Shown here: positions 1-5,545 of the stretch, piece after piece | Layout of the letters: the number at the start of each line of letters is the position of its first letter | Position numbering within the stretch: position 1 is the first letter of the stretch | DNA from: Acidimicrobiia bacterium | GTDB taxonomy: Bacteria > Actinomycetota > Acidimicrobiia > Acidimicrobiales > AC-14 | Direction: 5' to 3' | Assembly: GCA_019243595.1 (NCBI GenBank) | Contig: JAFAUA010000140.1 | Coordinates: forward strand, 1 to 5,638 | DNA: 5,638 nucleotides | Program-made: the position numbers and the translations under genes | The notes under the pieces: model-generated | What the model saw: the letters and a program-made list of their open reading frames with translations, nothing else | Told to the model about the DNA's origin: nothing | Database searches by the model: none

Positions 1-281
1 GCCAGCTCGTCGGGGTCGAGTCCCGGGTCCTGGAGGTAGTACTCGTCCTTGGGGATGCGGTAGCCCTCCACGCCCGGCTGCGACACCTGGTCGACCGGCT
101 CGAGCACGAGCGGCACGCCCATCTCCCGCAGCACGTCCTTGTCGCGCTCGAAGGCGCGGCGAAAGGCCCCGATGTTGTCGGCGTACCCCGGCAGCCGCAC
201 GTGCAGCTCGTCGGCAGTGAGCGGCCGCTCGGCGTCAAGGAGCGCAGCGGTGAGATTGATCAGCCGTTCGAGACGATCCAC
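1..281 (-). CDS. PafB/PafC-type WYL-domain transcriptional regulator, N-terminal part (cut by window edge)
   Basis: I translated this fragment by hand because it runs off the left edge: 93 complete codons from a GTG at 281. It begins MDRLERLINLTAALLDAERP and continues with an LTADEL helix, a PGY turn, a FRRAFERDKDVLREMG helix and a GYRIPKDEYYLQDPGLDPDEL segment. This is the winged-helix N-terminus and linker typical of actinobacterial WYL regulators of the PafB/PafC group; the WYL domain itself lies outside the window. PafB and PafC of mycobacteria act together as an activator of DNA-damage-response genes and are encoded next to pafA. The GTG lies 5 nt after the DUF3866 stop codon, so the gene is probably co-transcribed and translationally coupled with it. 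No strong Shine-Dalgarno is visible. Whether it is pafB, pafC or a fusion of both cannot be told from the fragment; first position after pafA suggests PafB. Confidence 0.88.
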   Translation of the reverse strand, partial: MDRLERLINLTAALLDAERPLTADELHVRLPGYADNIGAFRRAFERDKDVLREMGVPLVLEPVDQVSQPGVEGYRIPKDEYYLQDPGLDPDEL

Positions 282-286
282 GGCGA

Positions 287-1273
287 TCAGCGTCCCACGC
301 GCTGGGCCGCCATGACACCGGCGGCCGCCGCATACGCGAAGAACCCGGGGTCCTCGTCGGGCGTCCGTCCCATCGTGCGAACGTCGAGGCCGGCGTCTTT
401 GAACAGGGCGCCGACGTCGGGAACGTCGACCTCCACGACCTCGTGGTTGCCGATCTTCGGCCGGGGCGCACCCTTGGGGACGGGAACGATGACCGGTTCG
501 GGAACCAACTTGAGGGCGGTCACCGCGTGGTGGCTGAGGCCGTGATGACGTTCGCGGGGATCAGCGTCGGACCACCGCAGGGCGACGATCGCATCTCGCC
601 CGAGGACGCCGAGATTCAACACAGACGCGACCTCCAGACCGCTGAAGCCGAACACGGTGTCGGTGCCCAAGGAACCGGGACCCATGCCGACGACGACGGC
701 ATCGCAGTCGACGGTCAGGTGCAGGGCGTGGGCGACGTTGACCGCCTCGCGCTGTCCGCCGAAGGCCTGGCCGGCGGTCGCCGTCACGTCGATCCATCCG
801 ATGCGCAGGAGGTCCGCGACCAGGTCGCTGATCGCGAGGGGCAGGGCGCCGCCCTCGGTCATCACGTACGCCAGAGAGGCGTCCGGTGCCGTGTGCTTGA
901 AGGCAGCAGCGACGGCGGCCACCTGACTGTGAAGGAAGCAGGCCACCATCGGGGCCCCGGCTTCGATCCGCCTTTGCGGCGGCGTTGTCATCCCGGTGTC
1001 GACCTGGAGGCTCGTGTAGCGCAGCTTCATCTCGTGGCTCGCCCCCGGCTCGGTCCACTCATCGCGCTCCAGGTTCCAGTGCACGACGTCCCAGCCGCCG
1101 GTGCCGAGCCCGAGCTCCACCGCCGTCGTGTTGACGACGACCCGGTCGCCCTCCCTCACCGGCCCGATCAGCTGGGTGAGCACATAGGCCTTGCGCCCGT
1201 CGACCTCGACGCGCTGCAACCCAGGACGCTCGGACAGGAGCTTGGTGACCGTGCCGGTCTTGTAGGACGGCAC
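287..1273 (-). CDS. DUF3866 family protein
   Basis: This encodes a 328-residue protein that I recognise as DUF3866, a family of unknown function. Residues 1-75 look like a small beta-rich domain (GTVTKLL, QRVEVDGRKAYVL, GDRVVVNTTAVELGLGTGG). The rest contains glycine-rich conserved segments: GAPMVACFLHSQ (106-117), MTEGGALPLAISDLV (138-152), TATAGQAFGGQREAVN (164-179), VVVGMGPGSLGTDT (193-206) and GFSGLE (209-214). A charged and His-rich patch, RWSDADPRERHHGLSHH, follows at 233-249. The His/Asp/Arg cluster and Gly loops could form a ligand or metal site, but that is inference. No signal peptide or membrane segment is seen, so it is probably cytoplasmic. The GTG start at 1273 is only 3 nt after the pafA stop, which implies coupling to pafA. 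The next gene starts 5 nt after its stop. Confidence 0.85.
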   Translation of the reverse strand: MPSYKTGTVTKLLSERPGLQRVEVDGRKAYVLTQLIGPVREGDRVVVNTTAVELGLGTGGWDVVHWNLERDEWTEPGASHEMKLRYTSLQVDTGMTTPPQRRIEAGAPMVACFLHSQVAAVAAAFKHTAPDASLAYVMTEGGALPLAISDLVADLLRIGWIDVTATAGQAFGGQREAVNVAHALHLTVDCDAVVVGMGPGSLGTDTVFGFSGLEVASVLNLGVLGRDAIVALRWSDADPRERHHGLSHHAVTALKLVPEPVIVPVPKGAPRPKIGNHEVVEVDVPDVGALFKDAGLDVRTMGRTPDEDPGFFAYAAAAGVMAAQRVGR

Positions 1274-1276
1274 CGC

Positions 1277-2635
1277 TTACAGCGAGGCGATCAGCTTTTC
1301 GACGCGCTCGTCGCGGGCCTTGAAGGGGTCCTTGCAGAGGACAGTGCGCTGGGCCTGATCGTTGAGCTTGAGGTGCACCCAGTCGACCGTGTAGTCGCGC
1401 TTGCGTTCCTTCGCCCTGCGGATGAACTCGCCGCGCAGCCGGGCCCGCGTCGTCTGGGGCGGCTCGATCATGGCGTTGTCGATGGCCTCGTCGGTGACCA
1501 CCCGCTCGACGAGATTCTTGTCCTGCATCCGGTAGTAGAGACCGCGTGCGCGGTTCACGTCGTGGTACTGCAGATCCATGAGCGCGACACGCGGGTGCGT
1601 CAGCGGAAGGTTGTGGCGGGCTCGATAACCCTCGACCAGCTTGTGCTTGATCACCCAGTCGCATTCACGGTCGAGCGCCAGCGGGTCGACCTCGAGCTTG
1701 GTGAGGCAGTGCTCCCACATCTTCAGGGCCTGCTCCTCGAGAGGGCTCAAGCCCTTGGTCTCCGAGTAGCGCAGTGCCCGGTTCAGGTACTCGCTCTGGA
1801 TGTCGATGGCACTCGCCTCGCGGCCGTTGGCCAGGCGCACGCGCCGCTTGCACGTGATGTCGTGGCTGATCTCGCGGATGGCCCGGATGGGGTTCTCCAG
1901 GCTCATGTCGCGGAGCACGACCGAGGGGTCCTCGAGCATCCGCAGCAGGATGCTCGTGGCGCCCACCTTCAGGAACGTGGCGTACTCGCTCATGTTCGAG
2001 TCGCCGACGATCACATGGAGCCGGCGGAAGCGCTCGGCGTCGGCGTGGGGCTCGTCGCGAGTGTTGATGATCGGCCGGCTGCGCGTGGTAGCCGACGACA
2101 CACCCTCCCAGATGTGCTCGGCCCGCTGGCTGATGCAGTACATGGCGCCGCGCGCCGTCTGCAGGACCTTGCCGGCGCCGGCGTAGACCTGGCGACTGAC
2201 GAAGAAGGGGATGAGGATCTCCGCGTAGTGGCTGAAGTCGTCGCGCCGGCTGGTGAGGTAGTTCTCGTGGCAGCCGTAGGAGTTACCCGCCGAGTCGGTG
2301 TTGTTCTTGAACAGATAGACGACGCCGCGGATGCCCTCCTCCCGGAGGCGCTGCTCGGCGCTGGCCAGGAGGCTCTCGAGGATGCGCTCCCCAGCCTTGT
2401 CGTGGATGACGAGGTCCTCGATCGAGTCGCACTCGGGAGTGGCGTATTCGGGGTGACTTCCGACGTCGAGATACAGGCGGGCGCCGTTCTCGAGGAAGAC
2501 GTTGCTGCTCCGACCCCACGACACCACCCGACGGAACAAATAGCGCGCCACCTCGTCGGGGCTGAGCCGCCGCTGGCCGCGGAGGGTGCAGGTGACGCCG
2601 TACTCGTTCTCGAGTCCGAAGATCCGACGCTCCAC
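1277..2635 (-). CDS. pafA: Pup--protein ligase PafA
   Basis: PafA uses ATP to phosphorylate the C-terminal Glu of Pup and joins it to substrate lysines by an isopeptide bond; it belongs to the glutamine synthetase/carboxylate-amine ligase superfamily. The product from the GTG at 2635 is 452 residues, the same length as Mycobacterium tuberculosis PafA. Visible hallmarks are the nucleotide/metal-binding [10 protein letters not shown] (7-16), [18 protein letters not shown] (24-41), [12 protein letters not shown] with the conserved catalytic-base Asp57 (54-65), [19 protein letters not shown] (109-127), [20 protein letters not shown] (174-193), [12 protein letters not shown] (206-217), [13 protein letters not shown] (392-404) and [20 protein letters not shown] (417-436). 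It aligns with PafA rather than the deamidase Dop and lacks a Dop-loop-like insertion. The frame stays open 49 codons upstream, but the family N-terminus (MERRIFG, like MQRRIMG) fixes the GTG at 2635. A TACCGT -10-like hexamer ends 8 nt upstream, so the mRNA may be leaderless. Confidence 0.97.
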   Translation of the reverse strand: MERRIFGLENEYGVTCTLRGQRRLSPDEVARYLFRRVVSWGRSSNVFLENGARLYLDVGSHPEYATPECDSIEDLVIHDKAGERILESLLASAEQRLREEGIRGVVYLFKNNTDSAGNSYGCHENYLTSRRDDFSHYAEILIPFFVSRQVYAGAGKVLQTARGAMYCISQRAEHIWEGVSSATTRSRPIINTRDEPHADAERFRRLHVIVGDSNMSEYATFLKVGATSILLRMLEDPSVVLRDMSLENPIRAIREISHDITCKRRVRLANGREASAIDIQSEYLNRALRYSETKGLSPLEEQALKMWEHCLTKLEVDPLALDRECDWVIKHKLVEGYRARHNLPLTHPRVALMDLQYHDVNRARGLYYRMQDKNLVERVVTDEAIDNAMIEPPQTTRARLRGEFIRRAKERKRDYTVDWVHLKLNDQAQRTVLCKDPFKARDERVEKLIASL

Positions 2636-2660
2636 TGCGCTCAACGGTAGCGTTCGTACC
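2636..2660. promoter_or_regulatory. Candidate divergent promoter with overlapping -10 elements
   Basis: Only 25 nt separate the pafA GTG (2635) from the first possible plus-strand start (GTG 2661). Plus strand: TAGCGT at 2648-2653 matches the actinobacterial -10 pattern TANNNT and ends 7 nt before GTG 2661. Minus strand: TACCGT at 2649-2644 ends 8 nt before the pafA GTG. The two hexamers share the TA at 2648-2649. Both distances fit leaderless transcripts, which are common in Actinobacteria, and no Shine-Dalgarno is seen for either gene. No convincing -35 is visible on either side. This is a motif-based inference; TANNNT is short and can occur by chance. Confidence 0.45.
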
Positions 2661-2675
2661 GTGCAACGGACTCGC

Positions 2676-2984
2676 ATGGTTCGGCTGGCGACCGTACGCA
2701 CGACGTTCCACGCGCGGGTGATCGCCGCCCGGCTGGGTGCCGAGGGGATCGTCACCGAGCTCCGCGGCAACGTCGACGGCATCTATCCCATGGGTGAGGT
2801 CCACGTCTTCGTCGCCGAGGAGGACCTGGCCGAGGCCCAAGAGCTGCTGCTCCTCGACGAGGTTGAGTCGGCGTTCGACGAGGACGGCGACGGCGAGTTC
2901 GACGGCACCGCACCGCGTGAGCTGTGGGTGTTCCTCGTGGCCGTGGTCCTCCTGGCCGCCGTGGTCTTCGCTCGGTCGATCTAG
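2676..2984 (+). CDS. DUF2007-like small protein with C-terminal membrane anchor
   Basis: This is a 102-residue product from ATG 2676. Residues 1-62 resemble DUF2007 (putative signal-transducing protein) domains: an N-terminal strand [20 protein letters not shown], then [32 protein letters not shown] and an ELLLLDEVE helix. Residues 61-78 are strongly acidic ([18 protein letters not shown]) and probably form a flexible linker. Residues 83-99 ([17 protein letters not shown]) are a single hydrophobic helix ending ARSI, so the protein looks tail-anchored with its domain in the cytoplasm. The function of DUF2007 proteins is unknown. The start is uncertain: GTG 2661 in the same frame would add MQRTR and fits a leaderless transcript, while ATG 2676 matches the usual family N-terminus. 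It diverges from pafA, and its stop codon directly abuts the ATG of the next gene. Confidence 0.75.
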   Translation: MVRLATVRTTFHARVIAARLGAEGIVTELRGNVDGIYPMGEVHVFVAEEDLAEAQELLLLDEVESAFDEDGDGEFDGTAPRELWVFLVAVVLLAAVVFARSI

Positions 2985-3413
2985 ATGGCCGATAGCCGAC
3001 GGGGTCTCGACATGGCGGGGCTACTCGGTTGGCCGGTCGCCATGCTCAACGAGGTCGCCGCCCTCCCGGACACGCTGCGATCCGCGCGCGAGCTCGTCGG
3101 CGATCTGGCATCGCTCACCGGACGGCTGAGCCAGATGGTCGAGCAGTTGTCTACGACGATCGTGCGGGTCGACCGCGCCGACCTTGCCGGCGTCGCCGAG
3201 CGCATCACGGCGGTCACAACCGAGGTCGAGCAGCAGATCGCCGAGATGTTCGGACCGATCACCCACACGGTGAACCAGGTCGACAGCATCGAGGCGTCGG
3301 TCACCGAGCTGCGCAACACGTTGTTCGGGATCCTCAAGCGCGTCCCAGGCGCCAGAAAGTCGATCCTCGACCTGGCCAACCCTGGCCAGCGCGCCGAACT
3401 CGAAAAGCCGTAG
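2985..3413 (+). CDS. Hypothetical helical, probably coiled-coil protein
   Basis: This is a 142-residue protein that I do not recognise. It starts at the ATG right after the preceding stop (TAG then ATG, no gap), so it is probably translationally coupled to the membrane-anchored DUF2007-like gene. An in-frame ATG at 3012 (MAGLLGWPVAML) is an alternative start. Residues 10-25 are moderately hydrophobic. Residues 27-112 are almost free of helix breakers and show spaced hydrophobics (LRSARELVGDLASLTGRL, MVEQLSTTIVRVDRADL, VAERITAVTTEVEQQIAEMF, VDSIEASVTELRNTLFGILK), as in amphipathic helices or a coiled coil. The end is basic and then polar (KRVPGARKSILDL, PGQRAELEKP). No catalytic motif is seen. 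Codon use and GC match the neighbours, and position-3 GC bias in this frame supports real coding. Convergent with prcA. Confidence 0.7.
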   Translation: MADSRRGLDMAGLLGWPVAMLNEVAALPDTLRSARELVGDLASLTGRLSQMVEQLSTTIVRVDRADLAGVAERITAVTTEVEQQIAEMFGPITHTVNQVDSIEASVTELRNTLFGILKRVPGARKSILDLANPGQRAELEKP

Positions 3414-3451
3414 GAGCGCAGCCGCTCCGCAGCTCTCAGCTACTGAGAGCT
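3413..3451. terminator. Two tandem hairpins at the convergent gene junction
   Basis: Hairpin 1: GGAGCG at 3413-3418 pairs with CGCTCC at 3423-3428 across a CAGC loop. Hairpin 2: AGCTCTCAG at 3431-3439 pairs perfectly with CTGAGAGCT at 3443-3451 across a 3-nt CTA loop. They sit between the stop of the plus-strand helical protein (3413) and the prcA stop (3436-3438), and hairpin 2 includes the prcA stop codon. Being symmetric, they could end transcription from both sides. Neither has a clear T-tract, so this is a terminator-like structure, as is common in high-GC actinobacteria, rather than a classic intrinsic terminator. Confidence 0.55.
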
Positions 3452-4116
3452 TGTTCGAGCTCGCCGTTCAGGATGCGCTTGAACGCACGGCGGCCGTTGC
3501 TGCGCGCCAGCACGGCGACCTCCAGGTCGCCCGCCGTCAGCGTGCGCTCGGGCCCGGCGAGAGCCTTGACCGCCGCTTGCAGGGCGGGGCCCAGCTGCAT
3601 GCCCTCGCTGAAGCCGTCCTTCAAGCGCTCGGCGATGGAATCGGCGTCGCCGCCGAGAACAGTGAAGTTTTCCTCGTCGACGACGGTGCCGTCGTAGAGG
3701 AGGTGGAAGAGCTGATCGGGATTGCCGTCGACGCCGAGCTCGGCAACGAGGATCTCCACCTCGTAGGGCTTCATCTCGTGGGTGAAGACCTGACCGAGTG
3801 TCTGGGCATAGGCGTTGGCCAGCGAGCGGGCGTCAACGTCTTCGCGGGAGTACGAGTAGCCGCGTAGGTCCGCCAGGCGGACGCCGGCCGTGCGGAGCGA
3901 GTCGAACTCGTTGTAGCGGCCGACGCCTGCGAAGGCGATGTGGTCGTAGATCTCGCTGACCTTGTGCAGGGTGCGCGACTGGTTCTCGGCGCAGATGAGG
4001 ACGCCGTCGTTGTAGATGAGACCGGCGAGGCTGCGGCCCCGGGCGATGCCCTTGCGCGCGTAGTCGGCGCGGTCCTTCATCACCTGCTCCGGCGCGACGT
4101 AGAACGGCATACTCAT
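3436..4116 (-). CDS. prcA: 20S proteasome subunit alpha
   Basis: This 226-residue non-catalytic alpha subunit forms the outer seven-membered rings of the 20S core, gating entry and docking the ARC/Mpa ATPase. The N-terminus MSMPFYVAPEQVMKDRADYA with ARKGIARGRSL matches mycobacterial PrcA in sequence and length, which supports the ATG at 4116. Other hallmarks are the Ntn-fold strands GLIYNDGVLICAEN (32-45), HKVSEIYDHIAFAGVGRYNEFD (51-72) with Lys52 in the alpha-ring pocket that receives the ATPase C-terminus, LADLRGYSYSREDV (81-94), YAQTLGQVFT (103-112), KPYEVEILVAELG (116-128) and LEVAVLARSNGRRAFKRI (198-215). It stops soon after the last helix (GELEQALSS), so it lacks the longer tail of M. 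tuberculosis PrcA (248 residues). Its ATG overlaps the prcB stop by 4 nt (ATGA), implying coupled, balanced synthesis. The tandem hairpins lie at its 3' end. Confidence 0.97.
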   Translation of the reverse strand: MSMPFYVAPEQVMKDRADYARKGIARGRSLAGLIYNDGVLICAENQSRTLHKVSEIYDHIAFAGVGRYNEFDSLRTAGVRLADLRGYSYSREDVDARSLANAYAQTLGQVFTHEMKPYEVEILVAELGVDGNPDQLFHLLYDGTVVDEENFTVLGGDADSIAERLKDGFSEGMQLGPALQAAVKALAGPERTLTAGDLEVAVLARSNGRRAFKRILNGELEQALSS

Positions 4117-4910
4117 GCCATCTGCCCCGCTTCCGTCTTGCGCTGGATCAGGGTCTGGAAGCGCTCTGCGACTTCTTCGTCGGCAACACGCTCGAAGCCG
4201 GCGTCGGTGATGGTGGCGACCGTCGGATAGATGCCCCGCACCGGGTCGGGTCCGCCCGTGGCCGTGTCCTCGTCAGCGGCTTCGTAGAGGCCGTCGATGG
4301 CGAGTTCGATGGCGGCGGCGCGGTCGAGGCCGTCCTTCCACCCGAGCTTGATCGTCGTGCGAGCGTCGCGTCCGCCGGAGCCGGTCGAGTGGAAGTCGGC
4401 TTCCTCGTAGCGGCCGCCGGTCACATCGTACTTGAAGATGCGGCCCATTCGGCGCCGAAGGTCGTAGCCGGCGAAGATGGGCACGACGACGAAGCCCTGC
4501 ATGGCCGCCGGCAGGTTCTGACGCACCATCTGGGACAGCTGGTTCGCCTTGCCCTCCAGGCTCAGCGCAGCCCCTTCGACCTTCTCGTAGTGCTCGAGGT
4601 TGGTCTGGAAGAGGCGCACCATCTCCATCGCCGGCCCCGCGGCCCCGGCGATCGAGACGCCCGAGTGCCGGTCGGCCGGGAAGACCTTCTCGATGGCGCG
4701 GTGGGCGATGCTGTAGCCCTCGGTCGCCCGCCGATCACCGGCCATGACGACCCCGTCGGCGTACCGGATGGCGACCACCGTTGTGCCATGTGTCACCTGC
4801 GGCGCGGCATCGCTCCCACTTTCGGGCACGACCACGTCACCACCGACGCGCTTCAGCAACTCCGAAAAACTCGGCCCCGGATCGTTCGTCGGGAACAACG
4901 GCAAGCTCAT
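4113..4910 (-). CDS. prcB: 20S proteasome subunit beta (catalytic, with propeptide)
   Basis: This 265-residue precursor is the N-terminal-nucleophile threonine protease of the 20S core. A propeptide of about 42 residues ends APQVTHG and is expected to be removed autocatalytically before Thr43, giving a mature start TTVVAIRYADGVVMAGDRRA. In mature numbering Thr1, Asp17 (residue 59) and Lys33 (residue 75, in RAIEKVF) are all present, as is the active-site SGSGG-like loop (STGSGG, 175-180), so the enzyme should be active. Other family segments are SIAGAAGPAMEMVRLFQ (86-102), FVVVPIFAGYDLRRRMGRIF (140-159) and GIYPTVATITDAGFERV (226-242). The ATG at 4910 lies 30 nt after the endonuclease VII-like gene, in the same direction, and the gene overlaps prcA by 4 nt. 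No strong Shine-Dalgarno is visible at this start. Confidence 0.97.
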   Translation of the reverse strand: MSLPLFPTNDPGPSFSELLKRVGGDVVVPESGSDAAPQVTHGTTVVAIRYADGVVMAGDRRATEGYSIAHRAIEKVFPADRHSGVSIAGAAGPAMEMVRLFQTNLEHYEKVEGAALSLEGKANQLSQMVRQNLPAAMQGFVVVPIFAGYDLRRRMGRIFKYDVTGGRYEEADFHSTGSGGRDARTTIKLGWKDGLDRAAAIELAIDGLYEAADEDTATGGPDPVRGIYPTVATITDAGFERVADEEVAERFQTLIQRKTEAGQMA

Positions 4911-4940
4911 ACGCCGCGAGACGTTACCCGCAGCGAAGAT

Positions 4941-5432
4941 TTACGACGCCCGGCAGCGCTCCAGGTAGTCCAGCAGCTTCACCGCAAGCATCGGATCGTC
5001 CCGCAGATGCCCGATGGCGACGTTGCAGGCAAAGCAGAGAAGCCCGCGTACCGCGCCCGTAGCGTGGTCGTGGTCAACGTGGACAGCAGGCCGTTCTTGG
5101 CAGATGGCACAGAGGCCGTCCTGCGCAACCAGCATCGCCTGATACTGCTGTTCGGTGAGGCCGTACTTCCGCTTGAGATGGCTCTTGCGGTTGCTCTTCG
5201 CCTTGGCGCCGGAGTCCTTGTAACGCTGCTGCGTCGCTCGATATCGCTCGGGATTGTCCTGAGCCCACTTCACGGCGCAGTTGATAGCCGGCCCGGGGTT
5301 GGCAGCGTAGCGAGCATGCTTTGCCGCGAGATTGCAACGCTTGCAGTCGGAACGGCGTCCGTCTCGGGTCCCGGTCGCTCGGTAGAACTCCTCGATCGAC
5401 TTGACCTCGCCACACTTCGTGCAGCGCTTCAT
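4941..5432 (-). CDS. Endonuclease VII-family (HNH/His-Me finger) nuclease
   Basis: This is a 163-residue protein. The N-terminus carries two CxxC pairs, Cys4/Cys7 (CTKC) and Cys30/Cys33 (CKRC), a likely zinc ribbon. A basic, Lys/Arg-rich helical linker spans about 61-90. The C-terminal domain begins YGLTEQQYQAMLVAQDGLC and matches recombination endonuclease VII: Cys108/Cys111 (CAIC), VDHDHATGAVRGLLC (119-133) and Cys133/Cys136 followed by Asn137. In phage T4 endonuclease VII zinc is held by C23, C26, C58 and C61, and D40, H41 and N62 are catalytic; Asp120, His121 and Asn137 correspond, so the active site looks intact. T4 endonuclease VII resolves branched DNA. The ATG at 5432 is chosen because GGAGGT ends 4 nt before it; the in-frame GTG at 5444 falls inside that ribosome site. 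It lies between pup and prcB in the same direction. GC is slightly lower than in pafA. A homing-type nuclease is an alternative reading. Confidence 0.92.
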   Translation of the reverse strand: MKRCTKCGEVKSIEEFYRATGTRDGRRSDCKRCNLAAKHARYAANPGPAINCAVKWAQDNPERYRATQQRYKDSGAKAKSNRKSHLKRKYGLTEQQYQAMLVAQDGLCAICQERPAVHVDHDHATGAVRGLLCFACNVAIGHLRDDPMLAVKLLDYLERCRAS

Positions 5433-5436
5433 CGTG

Positions 5437-5442
5437 ACCTCC
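5437..5442 (-). promoter_or_regulatory. Shine-Dalgarno of the endonuclease VII-like gene
   Basis: The minus strand reads GGAGGT, then CACG, then ATG at 5432. It is the strongest ribosome binding site in the window, since the other starts look leaderless or coupled. It decides the start at 5432 over the upstream GTG at 5444. Its first three bases (GGA) also form the end of the inverted repeat at 5440-5511. Confidence 0.7.
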
Positions 5443-5511
5443 ACCAGCTCGTCGTCATGGAGGGGAAGCGACTACGTGAAATTTAGGGAACGACGACGAA
5501 ACGCTGGTGGA
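5440..5511 (-). promoter_or_regulatory. Inverted repeat (possible mRNA hairpin) before the endonuclease VII-like gene
   Basis: On the plus strand TCCACCAGC (5440-5448) is the exact reverse complement of GCTGGTGGA (5503-5511). Just inside, TCGTCGTC (5449-5456) pairs with GACGACGA (5492-5499), with a 3-nt bulge (5500-5502). That gives 17 base pairs around a 35-nt loop. In a transcript running from pup into the nuclease gene, the downstream arm includes the first three bases of the nuclease Shine-Dalgarno. The structure could limit nuclease translation, slow RNA decay or set pup output apart from the downstream genes. The inner arm is trinucleotide-repetitive, which makes it less telling. A minus-strand TAAATT (5485-5480) in the loop is a weak -10 candidate without a visible -35. 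Confidence 0.45.
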
Positions 5512-5545
5512 TCCGCGTGCCTGGTCGGTCGGTGTCCGTTTTGGA

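Noticed and set aside
443..2650. A 735-codon open frame on the plus strand, antisense to pafA and the DUF3866 gene
   Set aside because: It is a shadow of the minus-strand genes: its translation is low-complexity (rich in Asp, His, Arg, Val, Leu) with no recognisable domain, and both genes beneath it match strong families. Long antisense frames are usual in high-GC DNA.
2636..2782. A 49-codon N-terminal extension of pafA from ATG 2782
   Set aside because: The extension has no similarity to PafA and lies over the start of the divergent DUF2007-like gene; starting at GTG 2635 gives 452 residues, the same length as M. tuberculosis PafA, and the family N-terminus.
5433..5444. GTG at 5444 as the start of the endonuclease VII-like gene
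   Set aside because: The GTG overlaps the GGAGGT ribosome site that is ideally placed for the ATG at 5432.
5480..5485. Internal promoter (-10 TAAATT, minus strand) between pup and the nuclease gene
   Set aside because: It is the only AT-rich patch and fits TANNNT, but no -35-like hexamer is found at 17-18 nt, so it is noted only within the hairpin entry and not called as a feature.
4389..5486. A 365-codon plus-strand open frame across prcB and the endonuclease VII-like gene
   Set aside because: It is antisense to two clearly conserved genes and spans their intergenic gap; no domain-like sequence is seen.
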